A stretch of 64,000 nt of DNA, from positions 1 through 64,000 of the forward strand of contig SADC01000351.1 in assembly GCA_004194705.1 (NCBI GenBank), in the 5' to 3' direction. The position numbers and the translations under genes were made by a program. Origin of the DNA: Ditylenchus dipsaci (taxonomy: Eukaryota; Nematoda; Chromadorea; Rhabditida; Anguinidae). Under the pieces are notes generated by a model. The model searched no databases and was not told where the DNA came from. It was given only the letters and a program-made list of their open reading frames with translations. This document shows, in pieces, positions 1 through 12,758 of this stretch (position 1 is the first letter of the stretch; each line of letters starts with the position of its first letter).

Positions 1-1578
1 AAAACCTGCTTACGAAAACCTGCTTAACGAAACCTGCTTAACGAAAACCTGCTTAACGAAAACCTGCTTAACGAAAACCTGCTTAACGAAACCTGCTTAA
101 CGAAAACCTGCTTAACGAAAACCTGCTTAATCGCGCGAAATCGAATATTTTTGCTATGAAAGATAGGTTATTTCATTTAAACCTTAATTTTTTATTCTCT
201 TAACTGATGTTGTCCGTTTAACTTATAGTTATTATCATTTTTCACATCATAATTATTTATTTTAGGCAAGCATACACATTTAAAAATCCTGATAAATAGA
301 AACTTTCAGTAACTTTTTTTGGAGATTACGGATTAAAATAGTTTATTCTCAGTTACTTTTATTTACTTTTCACTTTTACGTTTACAGATATACATTTAAA
401 GAAATCTTGAAATTTTTTCAGATAATTAACAAAATCTTCCTTGTTAAAGAATTAGTGTCTCTATTGCAGAATTATTGCACAATAATAGCGTTATACAAAT
501 AAATATTGAAAATTATACTGAAGAAAAACAGATGTTAAATTTTAACACAGATAATAAAAAGAAAAATTTTATTTTTTGCTGGATGTAAAATTTTTAGTAA
601 TTTTTTAAAACTTTATTTAATATCCGCTTTTTATTTTAAATTTATTTTTTTGTATAATTCATGTGAATTCATTTTAAGCTTGAAGTCGGTATTTTTCTAA
701 CCCTCAAATATGCCAGCACTTTCATCTCTCGGTGCTAACAACTCTGGCAACAATAGTGCTCACAATCACTCTGACCACCTTAGTACTCACAATAACTCTG
801 GTTACAATAGTGCTGACAGTAAACTCCTGCTCAATGCACTCCATTTGCGACAAGAAATATGGCTGTGGTGAAATTGGATTTTTATTCTTTTTTCATTGCA
901 CTCTTTTTGTTTGCATATTTGTCGTAAATTTAACGAGATATATAGTGAACGCGATGATCTGAAGGATTCAATTAGCTAAAACCCATGACCGTCTATTCAT
1001 TGTATGTCTGGCGCAAGACATTTGTAGTGTAGTTCAGTACAACTACTGTTTTTGTTTATCTTTGTTTTCACTTATTTGGCTCTCTCCCTGTTTCGCACAA
1101 TTCAATATTTGACGATTTTTGCAATAGTCAAAAACTTTTTCATTTCTTTGTTTGTAATAGATTTTGCTTCTGCTCTAATTTAATAAATAAATTTTTAAAT
1201 GCAAGCCAAAGATAGTCGAGAAAAAAATAATTAATTGACAATTCGGAACTAAGACATGTATTGGAAAGTTACTGAAAGTTTCTATTATCAGGATTTTAAA
1301 TGTGTATGCTTGCCTAAAATAATAATTATGATGTGAAAAATGATAATAACTATAAGTTAAACGGACAACATCAGTTAAGAGAATAAAAAATTAAGGTTTA
1401 AATGAAATAACCTATCTTTCATAGCAAAAATATTCGATTTCGCGCGATTAAGCAGGTTTTCGTTAAGCAGGTTTTCGTTAAGCAGGTTTTCGTTAAGCAG
1501 GTTTTCGTTAAGCAGGTTTTCGTTAAGCAGGTTTTTCGTTAAGCAGGTTTTCGTTAAGCAGGTTTTCGTTAAGCAGGT
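1..1578. mobile_element. Foldback-type element with 15-bp array arms, left end cut by window
   Basis: Positions 1-133 are a tandem array of a word close to AAAACCTGCTTAACG, and 1441-1578 is the same array inverted (TTAAGCAGGTTTTCG). The unique arms next to them (about 134-310 and 1255-1440) are also near-perfect inverted copies. The core 330-1250 is AT-rich. The left boundary is not visible, so no target duplication can be checked. Confidence 0.8.
710..871 (+). CDS. 54-codon Asn/Ser/His-rich ORF inside foldback element
   Basis: An ATG at 710 opens 53 codons rich in Asn, Ser and His (SLGANNSGNNSAHNHSDHLS) and stops at TGA 869-871. The composition is organised compared with flanking AT-rich DNA, but there is no homologous domain and no splice evidence. 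It could be a relic of a captured exon or only a decayed minisatellite. Confidence 0.2.
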   Translation: MPALSSLGANNSGNNSAHNHSDHLSTHNNSGYNSADSKLLLNALHLRQEIWLW

Positions 1579-1850
1579 TTTCACCTAGCCATCCTGACCA
1601 GTTTTCAGTCTTGACACAGTAAAACCCTGGGACCGGCCATAGGGGGCCGTTAAATCGAGGTGGCCATTAAATCGAGTTTCTCGAACCAAAAGCCTCCAAA
1701 GGGGCCGTTAAATCAAGGTTTGACTATGAAAAGGTCAAAACTCTTTTTAGCCACTTTTTTTTAGCTGCTTTTACCATGTTTTTCAACTTGGACCGTGGCA
1801 AAATATACTCTACTATGCATTTTATGATAAGTGTACTTCTCGGAATCATG

Positions 1851-1949
1851 TCTAAGGTAAGTGCGTGCGCGCATCTCTAACTCTCAAGCCCCCTGCGCCC
1901 CCGAAGGGGGCTTGAGAGTTAGAGATGCGCGCACTCACTTACCTTAGAC
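1851..1949. repeat. TCTAAGGTA hairpin repeat, copy 1
   Basis: Near-perfect palindrome: TCTAAGGTAAGTGCGTGCGC on the left and its complement ending TACCTTAGA, with a C-rich loop (CCCCCTGCGCCCCC). Related copies are at 2551-2660, 33471-33581 and 56376-56489. Confidence 0.85.
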
Positions 1950-2550
1950 ATGATTACGAGAAGTACTCTTGATCATGAAATGCATATAGAGGCTCTTTTT
2001 GCCACGGGCTCAGTTAAAAAACATGGTAAGACAGCCAGAATATACCAATATTCGTTTTTTCTAACGTTCTGCCATAAAAGTGGCCCCTTTTATTCTCTTC
2101 CCCTCCAATACAGCTCTTAATCCCTTCAAAATTCAAAAGGCGTAAGGAATTTTTTTATATTTGAATCAGGAATGGGAATTGTACTTTTCGAAAATACTTT
2201 TATCTTATTGAAAACCTAAATATTTTTTATTTTTGATGTTATACAAGAAAATCTTTTTTATGGAAAAAAAACGGTCCTAGTAGCGTATACCCCCCCCCCT
2301 CAACAAATTTTTTTTTCAAAATCAGGTTTGAACCATTTCTAAGTAATTCTTATGCGCTGAAAACGATAAAAAAGTTGTTTTCGCGCATTTTCTGACCTAA
2401 AAAGTTGATTTTTTGAAAAAAAAAATTTTTTGACCAAAATTCGACTTTTTACCTTGGGGGACCAAGGTATTCTACCTCGTTTTGTCACTGGAGCTGGGCA
2501 AAAAAAGCCTCGTTTTGCCTTTTTTATCAAGAGTGCAACTCAAAATCATG

Positions 2551-2660
2551 TCTAAGGTAAGTGAGTGCGCGCATCTCTAACTCTCAAGCCCCTGCGCCCC
2601 TTCGGGGGCGCAGGGGATTGGTTGCTTGGGTTGAGATGCGCACACCCACATACCTTAGAC
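2551..2660. repeat. TCTAAGGTA hairpin repeat, copy 2
   Basis: Begins TCTAAGGTAAGTGAGTGCGC and ends CACATACCTTAGA, with a loop CCCCTTCGGGGGCGCAGGGG. The right arm differs more from the left than in copy 1 (TTGGTTGCTTGGGTTGAGAT). Confidence 0.8.
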
Positions 2661-2706
2661 ACAAATCACTCGAAAGCGACTCTGGATGCATGAAAAAACA
2701 TGCATA

Positions 2707-2883
2707 CAGTCGAGTGTCGATTTAACGATCACCCGATTTAACGATCACCCTCGATTTAACGATCACCTGGATCGGTCCCTTCAATAATAAATTCCGTCAA
2801 ATTACCCCTCGATTCAACGATCACTCTCGATTTAACGATCACCTGGGTCGGTCCAGGGTGATCGTTAAATCGAGACTCGACTG
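2707..2883. mobile_element. pogo/Tigger-like MITE
   Basis: Inverted ends CAGTCGAGTGTCGATTTAAC and GTTAAATCGAGACTCGACTG, flanked by TA on both sides. The interior repeats CGATTTAACGATCACC three to four times. CAGT ends and TA targets are typical of the pogo/Tigger branch; no transposase is present. Confidence 0.75.
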
Positions 2884-3886
2884 TACCAGATTATTAACGC
2901 GGTAAGCCCCAGTATTCAGAACTATGTTTAACATCTTCGATTTTGCGACCGAAAAGGGTTCACCCCCTCTTCAGGCCTGGGGCTACGAGCCAGAGGCTCA
3001 GCCATCCAAAAGTTAAGGGACAACCATCAGAAATCCACCCGGCTGATCGGTCTGATCAGCTCGAGTAGTTATACTTTTACGTGCACCACAAGTGGCTGGG
3101 TTTGAAAATGCTTTTACTGCTTAGAGAATTAATACTCTTTGGTACTTATAGGCCCTATAGAAGTGGCCCTGTTTTGTCCCTTCCCCTCCCAATACAGCCC
3201 TTGAACCCTATTTTAATTGCTTTTCTGGTTTTTTTATGGCAAAATTATTGCTTAAAAATGTGTTTTGACCAATCCTAAAATTTTGATTTTGGGGGGGGGG
3301 GGGTATAAGCCAGTAGGTCCGAGGATTGGGGAGGGTATAAAAAGTAGCTGTTTTGGGGGGGGGGGGGCGGTATAAGCCAGTAGCGCCGAAAATTCTTTTG
3401 AAATTATGTAAAAAGAATTCGGATTCTGAGGACATTTCGGCTACTGTAGTGGTTTAAAATGTAACGAAATACATGAAATTAGATATTTACACTCAAAAGT
3501 AGCCAAGTGGACAGTTCACACCGGTGCAAACTGTCTACTTGGCCACAAAAACATGATTTTGAACTGGAGGAAGGATGATTTATTAGAACATTTACAATAC
3601 GTGAACATCTTCGAGTCCGAGTTCAGATTTTTGGCTAGGTGAAAACCTTTTAGTTGAAACTCAACTTAGATATAAACTACAATTACGTGAACTAGACATT
3701 AGAGAAAGCAGAAGTCGCATCACTATTTTGAGCAGTTCATTTCAATCAATTTCATCCTTAACAGTCTTTTCCTCACAATTTCTTCGTTCATTTCCTTTGT
3801 GTCCAGCAACTGGAGAACCATAAGTTTATTTTCTAGCATGTTCTTGCAGTACTCCTGTATTTTGCCTTCCACATTTCTTTTGCAGC

Positions 3887-6800
3887 TCAATTTGGAATTC
3901 TTCGATGATCCTCAGAAGTGCAAGTGCTCATTGCTTCAGACTGATTCTCATAAAAATCTTCAATAGTTTGCATAAGCTCTGGGGACAAATTAGCCACATG
4001 TTCGTAGACTGCATCAAGTCTTAGGTCTGTTTCACTCCATCTCAATATGAGAATTGCCACAACAACTAGGCTCATAAATGGCAGGAGGAGGGTCTGAAAT
4101 CTTTATATAGTATTTGGAATGGCTGTGTGTGTTACGCTATGCATGGCAGCCATTGGAAGTGGTCCAAATCTTTTTCTGAGAGCACTTTCTTAGCTAAACT
4201 GGGTCAAAAATCACTTTGGCAATGTCAGAATTGGGGGTTGTCAATGAAATTTTCGATTTTTTCCCCAAATTTTGATTTTTGGGCACTTTTTGGACTTCAA
4301 AGGGGTATAAGTGAGTCAAAGAAACATGTTCGATTAAATTCGCCAATTTTTTGATCCGCCTCGATGTCAGCTTTCGTTTACAAAAAAAAGAACGTCGAAA
4401 AAGACGCATTCACGCTTTTTTTGACTTCGGAGGCCGAAATGATTCGCAGAAAAAGAAAAAGTTTTTGTCGCTAACACCATCGTGTTCCCCAGAATGTCAG
4501 ATATCGTTTCAAAAAAAATAAGCGGCTAAAAAAGTCATTCTAATAGGGGATATACTTATTTTTATGAAGTTATACGTTTGGTATCAGGAAAATCTGGACT
4601 AAATAAATCTTTTTGGTCTCGAGAAGAATTCAAAAATATGCGGTCAGCTTGAATTTTAAAAGCCAATTGTAAGCAAATCAAACACGCTAAGCACGAATTT
4701 GTTGTCAGCAATTAGGTATACTCTGTTGCAAAAATGTCTGAATAGGCGCCGATAGGCGCCTGCTGATCCTTGTAGAGAATGTGGAACTGTGATTAGATGA
4801 CCGAAAAAATGCTAGCAGGTTATTTTTCAACACGATGTATATCTAACAAAAACTATACTGCTGAAACCCACCAAAAAAATTTGTTGTTTCTTATTTATAT
4901 CATATAAGTATTCCGGCACAGGTCCCTATTAATGACAGTGCCAATCTATCCATTTAAGAACTTCTAGGTGCAAGAATTCCATGGCAGGCTCAATTTTTGT
5001 TAGTCAATTTTTTGGTCCTACTCATACTCTCAGCTTTTGTAAGTTCTGGTCTTACTCTTGCTCCCAGTAAAAACAAAAATATGAAATAGTTTTACCTATA
5101 ACAGCCATGAAATTTTTTTTCGAATTGCATAATGTGAGATTTGGGATTTAGGATAACACTTACTTGATATTCTGCCCATTTTACATTAATTGCCATGTTT
5201 TGTTTATGTAGGCTGCTGGGTGAAGCCATTCCACTTGCCATAGTCCATACAGTGAACACAAAGTTCCTGTCTAGGGCAACATTGAGCACAAATAAACAAC
5301 AACACTGGCTACCAGTGGTAGGGTTTGTTCAGTCGACACAATGTTTTGGAAGACTGTGAAGTTGAAGCGCTTGAGTTCAGAGATTACCTGTGAAATAGAA
5401 AAACTGGGAAACAAAGCACTACGGTACCGGACAATATTTCGCCGACAATTATTTCGCCGACAATTATTTCGCCGACATTATTTCGGGCGACATTATTTCG
5501 CGGACCAATATTTCGCCGCGACAAAATTTCGCCGATATTTTAAGTGTTGTTTTTTTCTAATTCGACCCTTTTCTGGATGATTTTATGGCGATATCAGTTT
5601 ATGTAATCATTTTATGCAATCGTCGGTTCCTTTTTGGTCTCCTCATTTATGTTTTATCTTCACGTATTTGTTGTGTTAGTTTTATTTGTCACTATATTTT
5701 TCAGATATCTCTTCGAAGTATGGCTAACTTGAACGTTCATCCGAATTGGATGCGTGATGTTTCAGCGGCTGTCCAGGAAAATACAGTATGTTTTTTGTTA
5801 TTTTCTATTATTCTATTATTTTCCGCAAGTCTGTGCCAGAAAAAGAGCGATAATGGATATGATCGTCGACCTCCGCCAACTCCTAGAAATCTCAGGGGCT
5901 TATGGTCCTTCAAAAAAGAGAAGGAAGTACCGCCTTGCTGACGAACGAATAAAATGAATGGTGACACAAGCAGTGAACAATTGGAAGAACATCTTTCCTT
6001 CCAATATCTGGTGCAATCGCTTCCAACTTCAGAATGGCTCAAGGTCTTTACATTCCAGCCAGCGAGCCAGAATCATCTGATGAAGAAATTTTGAATCTGG
6101 ATAGAGAATAATAGGAGTGTTCATATATTGTTATTTGCTTCTCTGATTTGGTGTTATTTGCTTTTCTGATGTGTTGTTATAGAACTAGAGTCAATAAAAC
6201 TTTGTTTTGGATTTACTTGAAAAATGTTTGGCATGTAATTAATGAAATTAGTAAAAATAAATAATGGCGGCGAAATTTAGTAGCGGCGAAATAATGGTCC
6301 GCGAAATAATGTCGCGCGAAATAATTGTCGGCGAAATAATGTCGGCGAAATAATGTCGCGCGAAATAATTGTCGTCGAAATAATGTCGGCGAAATAATTG
6401 TCGGCGAAATATTGTCATGTACCCAAGCACTATTCCTAGTCAATTTTACCAAAACAAAAAGGGCCCATTAGATAAAAGGGCCCATTAGATAGGGAAGCTG
6501 AATATTTAACTCTTTCAATAATATTCTCGAGAATGTTTAGGGATTTTTAGGAAAAATATACTTTTAAGCCTTTTTACAAAGGATTCTGCGCGCATATTCT
6601 CGAAAATATTTTCCAAAAAGATTCTGCTTGCTAAATTCAGCAACCCTACTATTAGAGGCCCTATTCGAAGTGAGTTTTACTAAAAGATGTGCAACCCACC
6701 AGTTTTAAAGGGCCATTGCTACCTGTTTTAAATTGTCCCCGCCAATTCAAATTATTTCCCCTAATCATTCAACTTCTGAACGGATTTTTCAGCTTGGTTT

Positions 6801-9800
6801 CTAACAAAACCTAGAATTTCATTTTAGGTATAGCTGTGTTAGAAACCAAGTTCAAAATTCCGTACAGAAATGCAATGAGTAGGATTTTTTTTTTTGAATT
6901 GGCGGGGACGACCATTGTCGGAGACGGCAATGACCCTTTGAAGGGGCATTCCCGCGCGTTAAGGCGCGAACCAGTTGTTTTTTTTTCGATTTTTTTCGAA
7001 TCGTCCCATTTTGCACTCGTTCTGCGTCAATTTTGATATAAATGACCTTGTACTGCTTTTAAAAACTAGACAGATAAGTGAAAAAATCTAGACGAGAACG
7101 AATGTAAAAATTTATCGAGAAAGAAAAGAACTACTGGTTCGCGCCTTTTCTCCCCATCTTTCTTCCCCGGAAAAATTAAACGAAGTTTCACAAAAAAAAC
7201 TTTGTGATAAATACTGGAGCAGTTTCGGTATACACCCCCCACTCAAGTTCGGTATACGCAAGCTCCCCCCCCCCAGTTTGCCTTAGTCCCCAAGCTGATT
7301 TTTTTTTTCAAATTTTTTCCGAATTTTTTTTCAACTTTAAGCCAATGAAAAAACTGTTCAAAAAATTCGGAAAAAATTTTGCAAAAAATTCAGCTTGAGG
7401 GACCAAGGCAAACTGGGGGGGGAGGTTGTATACCGAACTTGAGTGGGGGGTGTATACCGAACTTGACTGGAGGGTGTATACCGAAACTTAGCCTTAATAC
7501 TCACCAGTGGAGTGGTGTGATGATATGTCAGGACAGAGTAAATTGCTGAAACTTGTTTCTAAGATAGCTATGAAAATTCGAATTTTTTAATTTCTAGCTA
7601 AATTTGATTGGTAGTTTTGTATATGTATCAGAATTTATTGTGCAAATTTAGTGAAAAAAGAGTTTTGTTAGTTTCAATGGTCGACGACAAAGTTAAAATT
7701 ATGCGATCGCAAGACTGACACGGTAGAGGCCGACATGACAAATGACATTGTGAAGAGTAGACCCAGTAAAATGTGACCTATTTACTACAGTTTAGTGAAA
7801 AAATTCGGGTATATCGGGCATCGCCGCATATAGGCGGTATTTTGCCGCAAATTTTTGTATTAAAGATTTCGGCATGAAAATAAAAGACATTTTCGAAAAC
7901 ACGCGAAAATTCTATGAAAACACCTTTTTCCTATATTTCTACAATTATAATTTTTTCAACGAGAATGGGAAATGAAAATTTTCACAAAAAAAACCTTTCC
8001 GGATAATACTTTTTGACTAGTTATAAAGGAAAAAAGTTAATTTATCCAGTTCTTATTGCCGGATATTAAGCCAAAAAAAAAATTCAAGTATAACTTGAAA
8101 AATTTAAAAAGATAAAGATTTCCGAAAAGATGAAAGTATTTTTTGATTATGACTCCCATCTTTGATTTAATCCCTGCTTATATCTATATTATTTTCAGTT
8201 TGCAATTAAAACAATATAAGCGATTAAAACCAAAAAAATAAAGTGAAATGTAAAGACAAAACTTTTTTGAATAAATAAGTTTCGCCGCAGGCTAATTTTT
8301 TTATAATTTGAAGTGTTTTCATTAAATTTGAAAACTCATTAAAAATAAATAAAAAAATAATATATGGAATTTACATAAATCATTAATTATTGTCATATAC
8401 CAAGAATCAGTGCCGAAATGAAAATTTAGTGCTGAAGATCTAGGTTATCGCCATAAAGAATACATTCAGTGCCAAAAATAAGTGATTTGTTCATCCTGAG
8501 GCTTCCTGGTACTGTGTATTTCAAAATTATTTTAGTTGAAAAAACGATGTTTGCCAGCCCAGTGGTCCGATCTATAATAAGTGACTAGGTATTCCGACCA
8601 GGCTCTAGTATCTAGGAACTTAGGCGGTCTGATGGCAATTGAGTTTGGCCAATGAAGATCTGGCACTGCAAAGTATTCACTCGAAGGCGCATTAGACAGA
8701 AAGTCATCGAATATCCACTGCAGAAGCCAAGCAGATTTCCTCCCTCAGTGTGATAGTTGTCCATATCCAGAAGATCAAACCAAAAATTACAATAGAAACA
8801 CGTTGAACAGGAGCATATTTAGATAAAGGAACTGTTCAAGACTCGGACTTTAAAATTTTCGCAATTCAAATTGTCGCAACTTGAATTGTCGCAACCTGAT
8901 TTTGTCGCAATTTGAATTCGTCGCAATTTGAAATGTCGCAAGCTGCTCCTGTCAAAGCTTAGTGCCAAACTTAGCATTTTATTGACAGAAAATACAGGTT
9001 CGAGGGCAATAATAACTTTGAGCCGTAGAAAATGATGTGCACGACCTTATTCGGCTGCATTTAAAAGTAATATTTGTTTGCCAATATTTATGACAAAAAT
9101 TTGATGGGTCACAAAATTAAGTCAGAAGATAATTTTTTAAAATTTGATTTCGGCTGAGTTCCGCTGTGTTTTCGCTCTGTTCTTTGTTACGCTCTTTACT
9201 CGAATTTCATGCTTGTGATGATACTTTAAGAAAAAGGTAACACTAGACGGAATAAATCACACTTAATTTGCGACGGCTGTAAGTACTCTTCTCTGCTAAA
9301 TTATGCATTTACCCTTCCAATTAAAAACACTTGCTTCTTTCAAGTATTTCTTCAACCTTTTTTTTATTCACAACTTTTTATACCAGCGTGTAGTGTTAAA
9401 TCTTAGCTCTCTAACAAGCTATCAACTGACTTTCTGAGATATGAAAAAGCTGGAGAAACAACTTCTTTACATAGACCAATTAAAAAAATAAGTGTGTTCC
9501 GTGCAAATACTTTTTTCTCTAAATATTTAAAATCACACGAAGTCAGTTGATAGAAGGCTGAGATCCAGATATACACGTTGGTATAAAAATGTACAAAAAA
9601 TTAAAAAGTCTCTGAGGTGAAAACACATTATTAAATGATTAAATGAATAATTTGGCGGGGTAAAATAATTTGAGCTATTTTTGACTGTATCACTTACCCA
9701 GCACGAAACACTGGCATTCCAAGAATTATATAGAAAAATTGTCTGATTGAGTTGGCATTAGAATATTAGTGGAGCAGTGGGCAAAATAGGCATTTTGAGT

Positions 9801-11878
9801 GGATGGCACAGGCAATAGATAACCGACTAAAATAGAGATCGACCACTAAAAGTTTTTACTCCAATTGGATAGGTGAGAATTTGAACTATGTCAACCTGCA
9901 AAAGGATTAAAAGTCCAGCCATGCACTTTTGGTGTTAGAGTTCACGTCTTGGAGCATCAAAGAGCAAGTATTCTTTCTATAGCAAAGCTCAAAGAGCTGG
10001 CATAGACAGAGAACAAGGCTATGTTTGGGATTGTTTTGATGACTGAAAAGTATGTTTGTAGAAAACTAAAAGTAACGTAAAAAATTAGAATTTGGAAACT
10101 AAAGAGAAAAACAATTTTGCCCTCCAAAGAATTTTTTAGAAGCTAATTTTTCACCCTGTTTTGGATCGGTAAACAGGGACACTTTTTTTATTCTAAGCAC
10201 GGATTAGTGTTTCTCTGGATTGATTAATACATGTACTTTATGTACATAAAAAGCTTGAAAAAACTTGAACTATTTAGAGCCCACTCTTTCAAGTTTTTGG
10301 CTGAATTTGCTGTAAAAATCAGATTTCTGAAATGAGTGAAAAAGTGATTCGAAGTGAAATATACAGAAGTACAGTAACTTGAGGAATCAGCTTTCCAAAA
10401 AATCTCGGCAACGACACCGACTGATTCTCACACCACTCTACATTTTGCAAAGACCTTGCACTCAAGAATACCTTGTTAGAAATTAAAATTGCAGGGCTAC
10501 CTGATGGTGCTATTAACTTTTATAAATATTAAAAAAAAGTTAGTTAAAAAAGGAAACATAAATTTGCGGCAAAATTCTGATTTGCCCCTTTTTAGGGGTC
10601 AAATGACTTCTTTCGACACTAATATAATTTTTTTCAAAACTAATCTTCTTACAGCGAAAAGCTGCGATTTTTCGCTGCGAAGCCGTTCCTTGGATAGTTC
10701 CAATGCATTTTTATATAGACCAGTTTGAAAAATTGTTTTAGGAGTTTTAAATTTCAATTTTTTTTCTGAAACTCATTAATGATTTTGTTCTGAAGGCTTC
10801 TTTGCATAGCAGAAACCTCTTCCACGCTAACAAAAAGCTTTTGTCGGTTTTTAGAATTTTTTCAATGAGATCATTCAATGCTTTGACCTTTTGTTCTATT
10901 TTTTGCCAACGATATCTCAATAGTAACTTTAATTTGCAGTATTGCGCCAGAAAAATCTGTTGTCAATTAATTTAAGCTGAATTAAATTGTTTCACAAACT
11001 CAACATGAGTCCCATTCTTCACGTCATTCCCCGGCAAAGTTTTAATTTTTTAGTTTTTATATCACTAACTTTCTTTTTTTTCAAATCACTGATTTGTGCC
11101 ACCAAATTACTTTTTCATTCCACTAGAATTTAGTTGTTATTATGATATGGTAGCTTTTAGTCGGGTTTAATTCTTTGTTTACATCACCATTTGTGCGTTG
11201 ACGGCAACAAAAACACCAAATTAGGTGTCGTAAAGCAGTAATTAAAGAACTACCGTATTTCCTCTAATAGTAGCCCTCCCCCTGATAGTAGCCCACCCTC
11301 AAATAGTAGCCCCCTCTAGGAAGGGGGTTGAAAAATAGTAGCCCCCCCCCTGAAAATCAGCCTATTTAGGCTGATTTTGCACCCCTCTAATAGTAGCTTC
11401 CCCTAAGAGGGGGTGAAAAAATAGTAGCCCATGGGCTGCTATTAGAGGAAATACAGTAGTTTTAACCATTTGAGATTACTCCAAGAAATTACGTAAACAG
11501 TCCTGATTAGTGAAACTCAACCAGTAGTACCAAGCCTCCACAGGTCGAAAAACGAGTATATGCAGATGGTAGGCGCTTGACAACAAAATTCCTACAGTTA
11601 AAATGCAAAACTATTAAAATTGTATCAATCAATTGAATTGTCAATTGTTAACCTATATTGAGTGTAATAAGTGCTGAACAAAGACTGATCACCAACATTC
11701 TAATAGTTAGTGTAAATGCCCGCCTTGTGCTGCATAGTTGCAATACCACAACAATCAGGCAAGAGAGGGCTATCAGCGAGAAAACCAGCTGCAGTAGGTA
11801 CACAAATTTTAGGGTAAAGTCTTCGCTGAATAAAATTTTGATAAGAACGTCGCCATCTTCATCATTTTCAACAACCAT
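3887..11878 (-). CDS. Chemoreceptor-like seven-transmembrane protein (nematode Sra/Sre-like)
   Basis: Candidate chemosensory G-protein-coupled receptor. Exons: 11878-11653 (ATG), 10042-9946, 9845-9698, 5308-5164, 4093-3887 (TGA). Exon 1 holds an acidic N-tail, TM1 (YLLQLVFSLIALSCLIVVVL) and TM2 (FTLTIRMLVISLCSALITLN). Exon 2 holds TM3 with the hallmark SLSFAIERILAL, like the FAIERTIA motif at the end of TM3 in nematode Sra-type receptors. Exon 3 has a YFAHCSTN loop, exon 4 a hydrophobic run then KWAEYQ before the next helix, and exon 5 TM6 (FMSLVVVAILILRW) and an acidic C-tail. Phases agree across all five exons if one base is restored at the end of exon 2 and one near the end of exon 3. The joined product is about 274 aa, short for this class, and no clear last helix is seen, so a small exon may be missing. 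Family assignment rests on topology and the ER motif. Confidence 0.6.
5422..6424. mobile_element. Foldback element with GACAATTATTTCGCC arrays and 8-bp target duplication
   Basis: Arms are tandem copies of a word near GACAATTATTTCGCC at 5430-5540 and inverted at 6265-6418. Outer ends GGTACCGGACAATATTTCGCC and its inverted partner are flanked by a perfect 8-bp duplication, AAGCACTA (5414-5421 and 6425-6432). The element sits in an intron of the chemoreceptor-like gene, about 110 bp upstream of exon 4. Its core holds short ORFs and AATAAA at 6194. Confidence 0.88.
5719..6110 (+). pseudogene. Coding-like remnant inside foldback element
   Basis: The core of 5422-6424 has an ATG at 5719 (MANLNVHPNWMRDVSAAVQE), a possible short intron from GTATG at 5789, a basic run (PSKKRRKYRL near 5900) and an acidic ending (SEPESSDEEILNLDRE, stop about 6110), but in different frames. 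It could be a captured gene fragment or a decayed transposon gene. Joining is uncertain and no family was recognised. Confidence 0.25.
6703..6945. repeat. CCCCGCCAATTCAA inverted-repeat element
   Basis: The left half contains TTGTCCCCGCCAATTCAA and AGCTTGGTTTCTAAC, and the right half the inverse, TTAGAAACCAAG and TTGAATTGGCGGGGAC. A second copy lies at 21796-22030 in a K2P intron. Confidence 0.65.
7223..7490. repeat. GGTATAC/C-tract inverted repeat
   Basis: TTCGGTATACACCCCCCACT on the left is inverted on the right as GGGGGGTGTATACCGAA, repeated. An inner inverted pair (ccttagtccccaagctga with tcagcttgagggaccaagg) flanks an A/T-rich core. It is probably a small DNA transposon of the C-tract-ended type. 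Confidence 0.5.
7491..8860. other. AT-rich intronic stretch without recognised feature
   Basis: No ORF above background and no inverted repeat with clear ends. It falls within the long intron between exons 3 and 4 of the chemoreceptor-like gene. Confidence 0.5.
8861..8945. repeat. TTGTCGCAA short tandem array
   Basis: Five to six imperfect copies of a 15-17 bp word near GTCGCAATTTGAATT. This resembles one arm of the foldback elements, but no inverted partner was found nearby, so it may be a solo arm. Confidence 0.6.
9374..9588. repeat. Inverted repeat with TATACCAGCGTGTA ends
   Basis: TTTTATACCAGCGTGTA on the left and TACACGTTGGTATAAAA on the right, with inner inverted CTATCAACTGAC / GTCAGTTGATAG. 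About 215 bp, MITE-like. Confidence 0.6.
11251..11458. mobile_element. ACCGTATTT...CTCTAATA MITE, copy 1
   Basis: Ends TACCGTATTTCCTCTAATAG and CTATTAGAGGAAATACAGTA are inverted. The interior repeats TAATAGTAGCCCC, giving runs of C. The family has related copies at 21510, 22279, 55679 and 56949, and a single end near 36150-36178. Confidence 0.75.
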
Positions 11879-12758
11879 TTAGAAGAAATATTGCTAAAGT
11901 CAAATGAACCTTGTTATAATTCAATAAATTTTACTCGTCAAAGTGATAGTGAACACATTTTTAACATATTCCAGCAATTTTCTTGGCTAAAAATAATAAA
12001 TAAACTGTAGAAATCGATTCGAACTACTATGTGAAATTTCAATATTTTTTGGCAAACAGACACAAGTAATCAAATGTGGAACGAATAGGTTCAAAATTTT
12101 GGTAATCATTTCAAAAACTCGAGAAACATTTAAACAAAAACTGTCTTGGTCTCCATATAAATTTTCCTCCCAAAATTTTATTACCCAGCAAATACTGACC
12201 GGTTTTCAAATTTATGAGTTGAAAAAAGGTGTCAAAATTATACGAAGCATAGGCAAAAATACCACAAAAAGAAAGGCGAAGTTGAGGCTCAATAAATCAG
12301 TACAAATGTTTTAAACAAGTAGCCTGCCTTAAAAAAAGATGATAGACATAAGAGAAAGCAAAACCTAAAATTTCTTTTGTGATTTACTGGAAGAACAAAT
12401 TGGGTCGCGGATGTCTTCCTCGACTTTCAATCCATAATCAAACAAAAAGCAACAGAGATTTTGATTTCATTGAACCCAAAAATCTCTATCAAAGATATCT
12501 TTTTTTTCATAAAAGGTGTGAGCAAATAAAAATATATCAAGTTAAACACACGCTCATTTAGTGACATTTATTTTCTTCGCATTTAACAAGTATACAAAAA
12601 CACAGAGATAGAAAATATTTTGCAAACAACTGTTTAAAATGTTTCGTGACTATAACTGCAATATCAAAGACTAACATGGAGATGATGACAACAAAAACTC
12701 AACCTGGACACTATCCACCTACATAGACTGGGTTTTTTTTTGGTTTCATGACGATTGT

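Larger units (their letters stand above)
2278..3394. mobile_element. C-tract-ended composite inverted repeat
   Basis: The left end reads AGTAGCGTATA followed by ten C, the right end a G tract followed by GGTATAAGCCAGTAGCGCCG. The two ends are inverted relatives. Inside lie hairpin copy 2 (2551-2660) and a pogo-like MITE (2707-2883). A second G-tract copy at 3285-3320 suggests a duplicated or nested end. Boundaries are approximate. Confidence 0.5.
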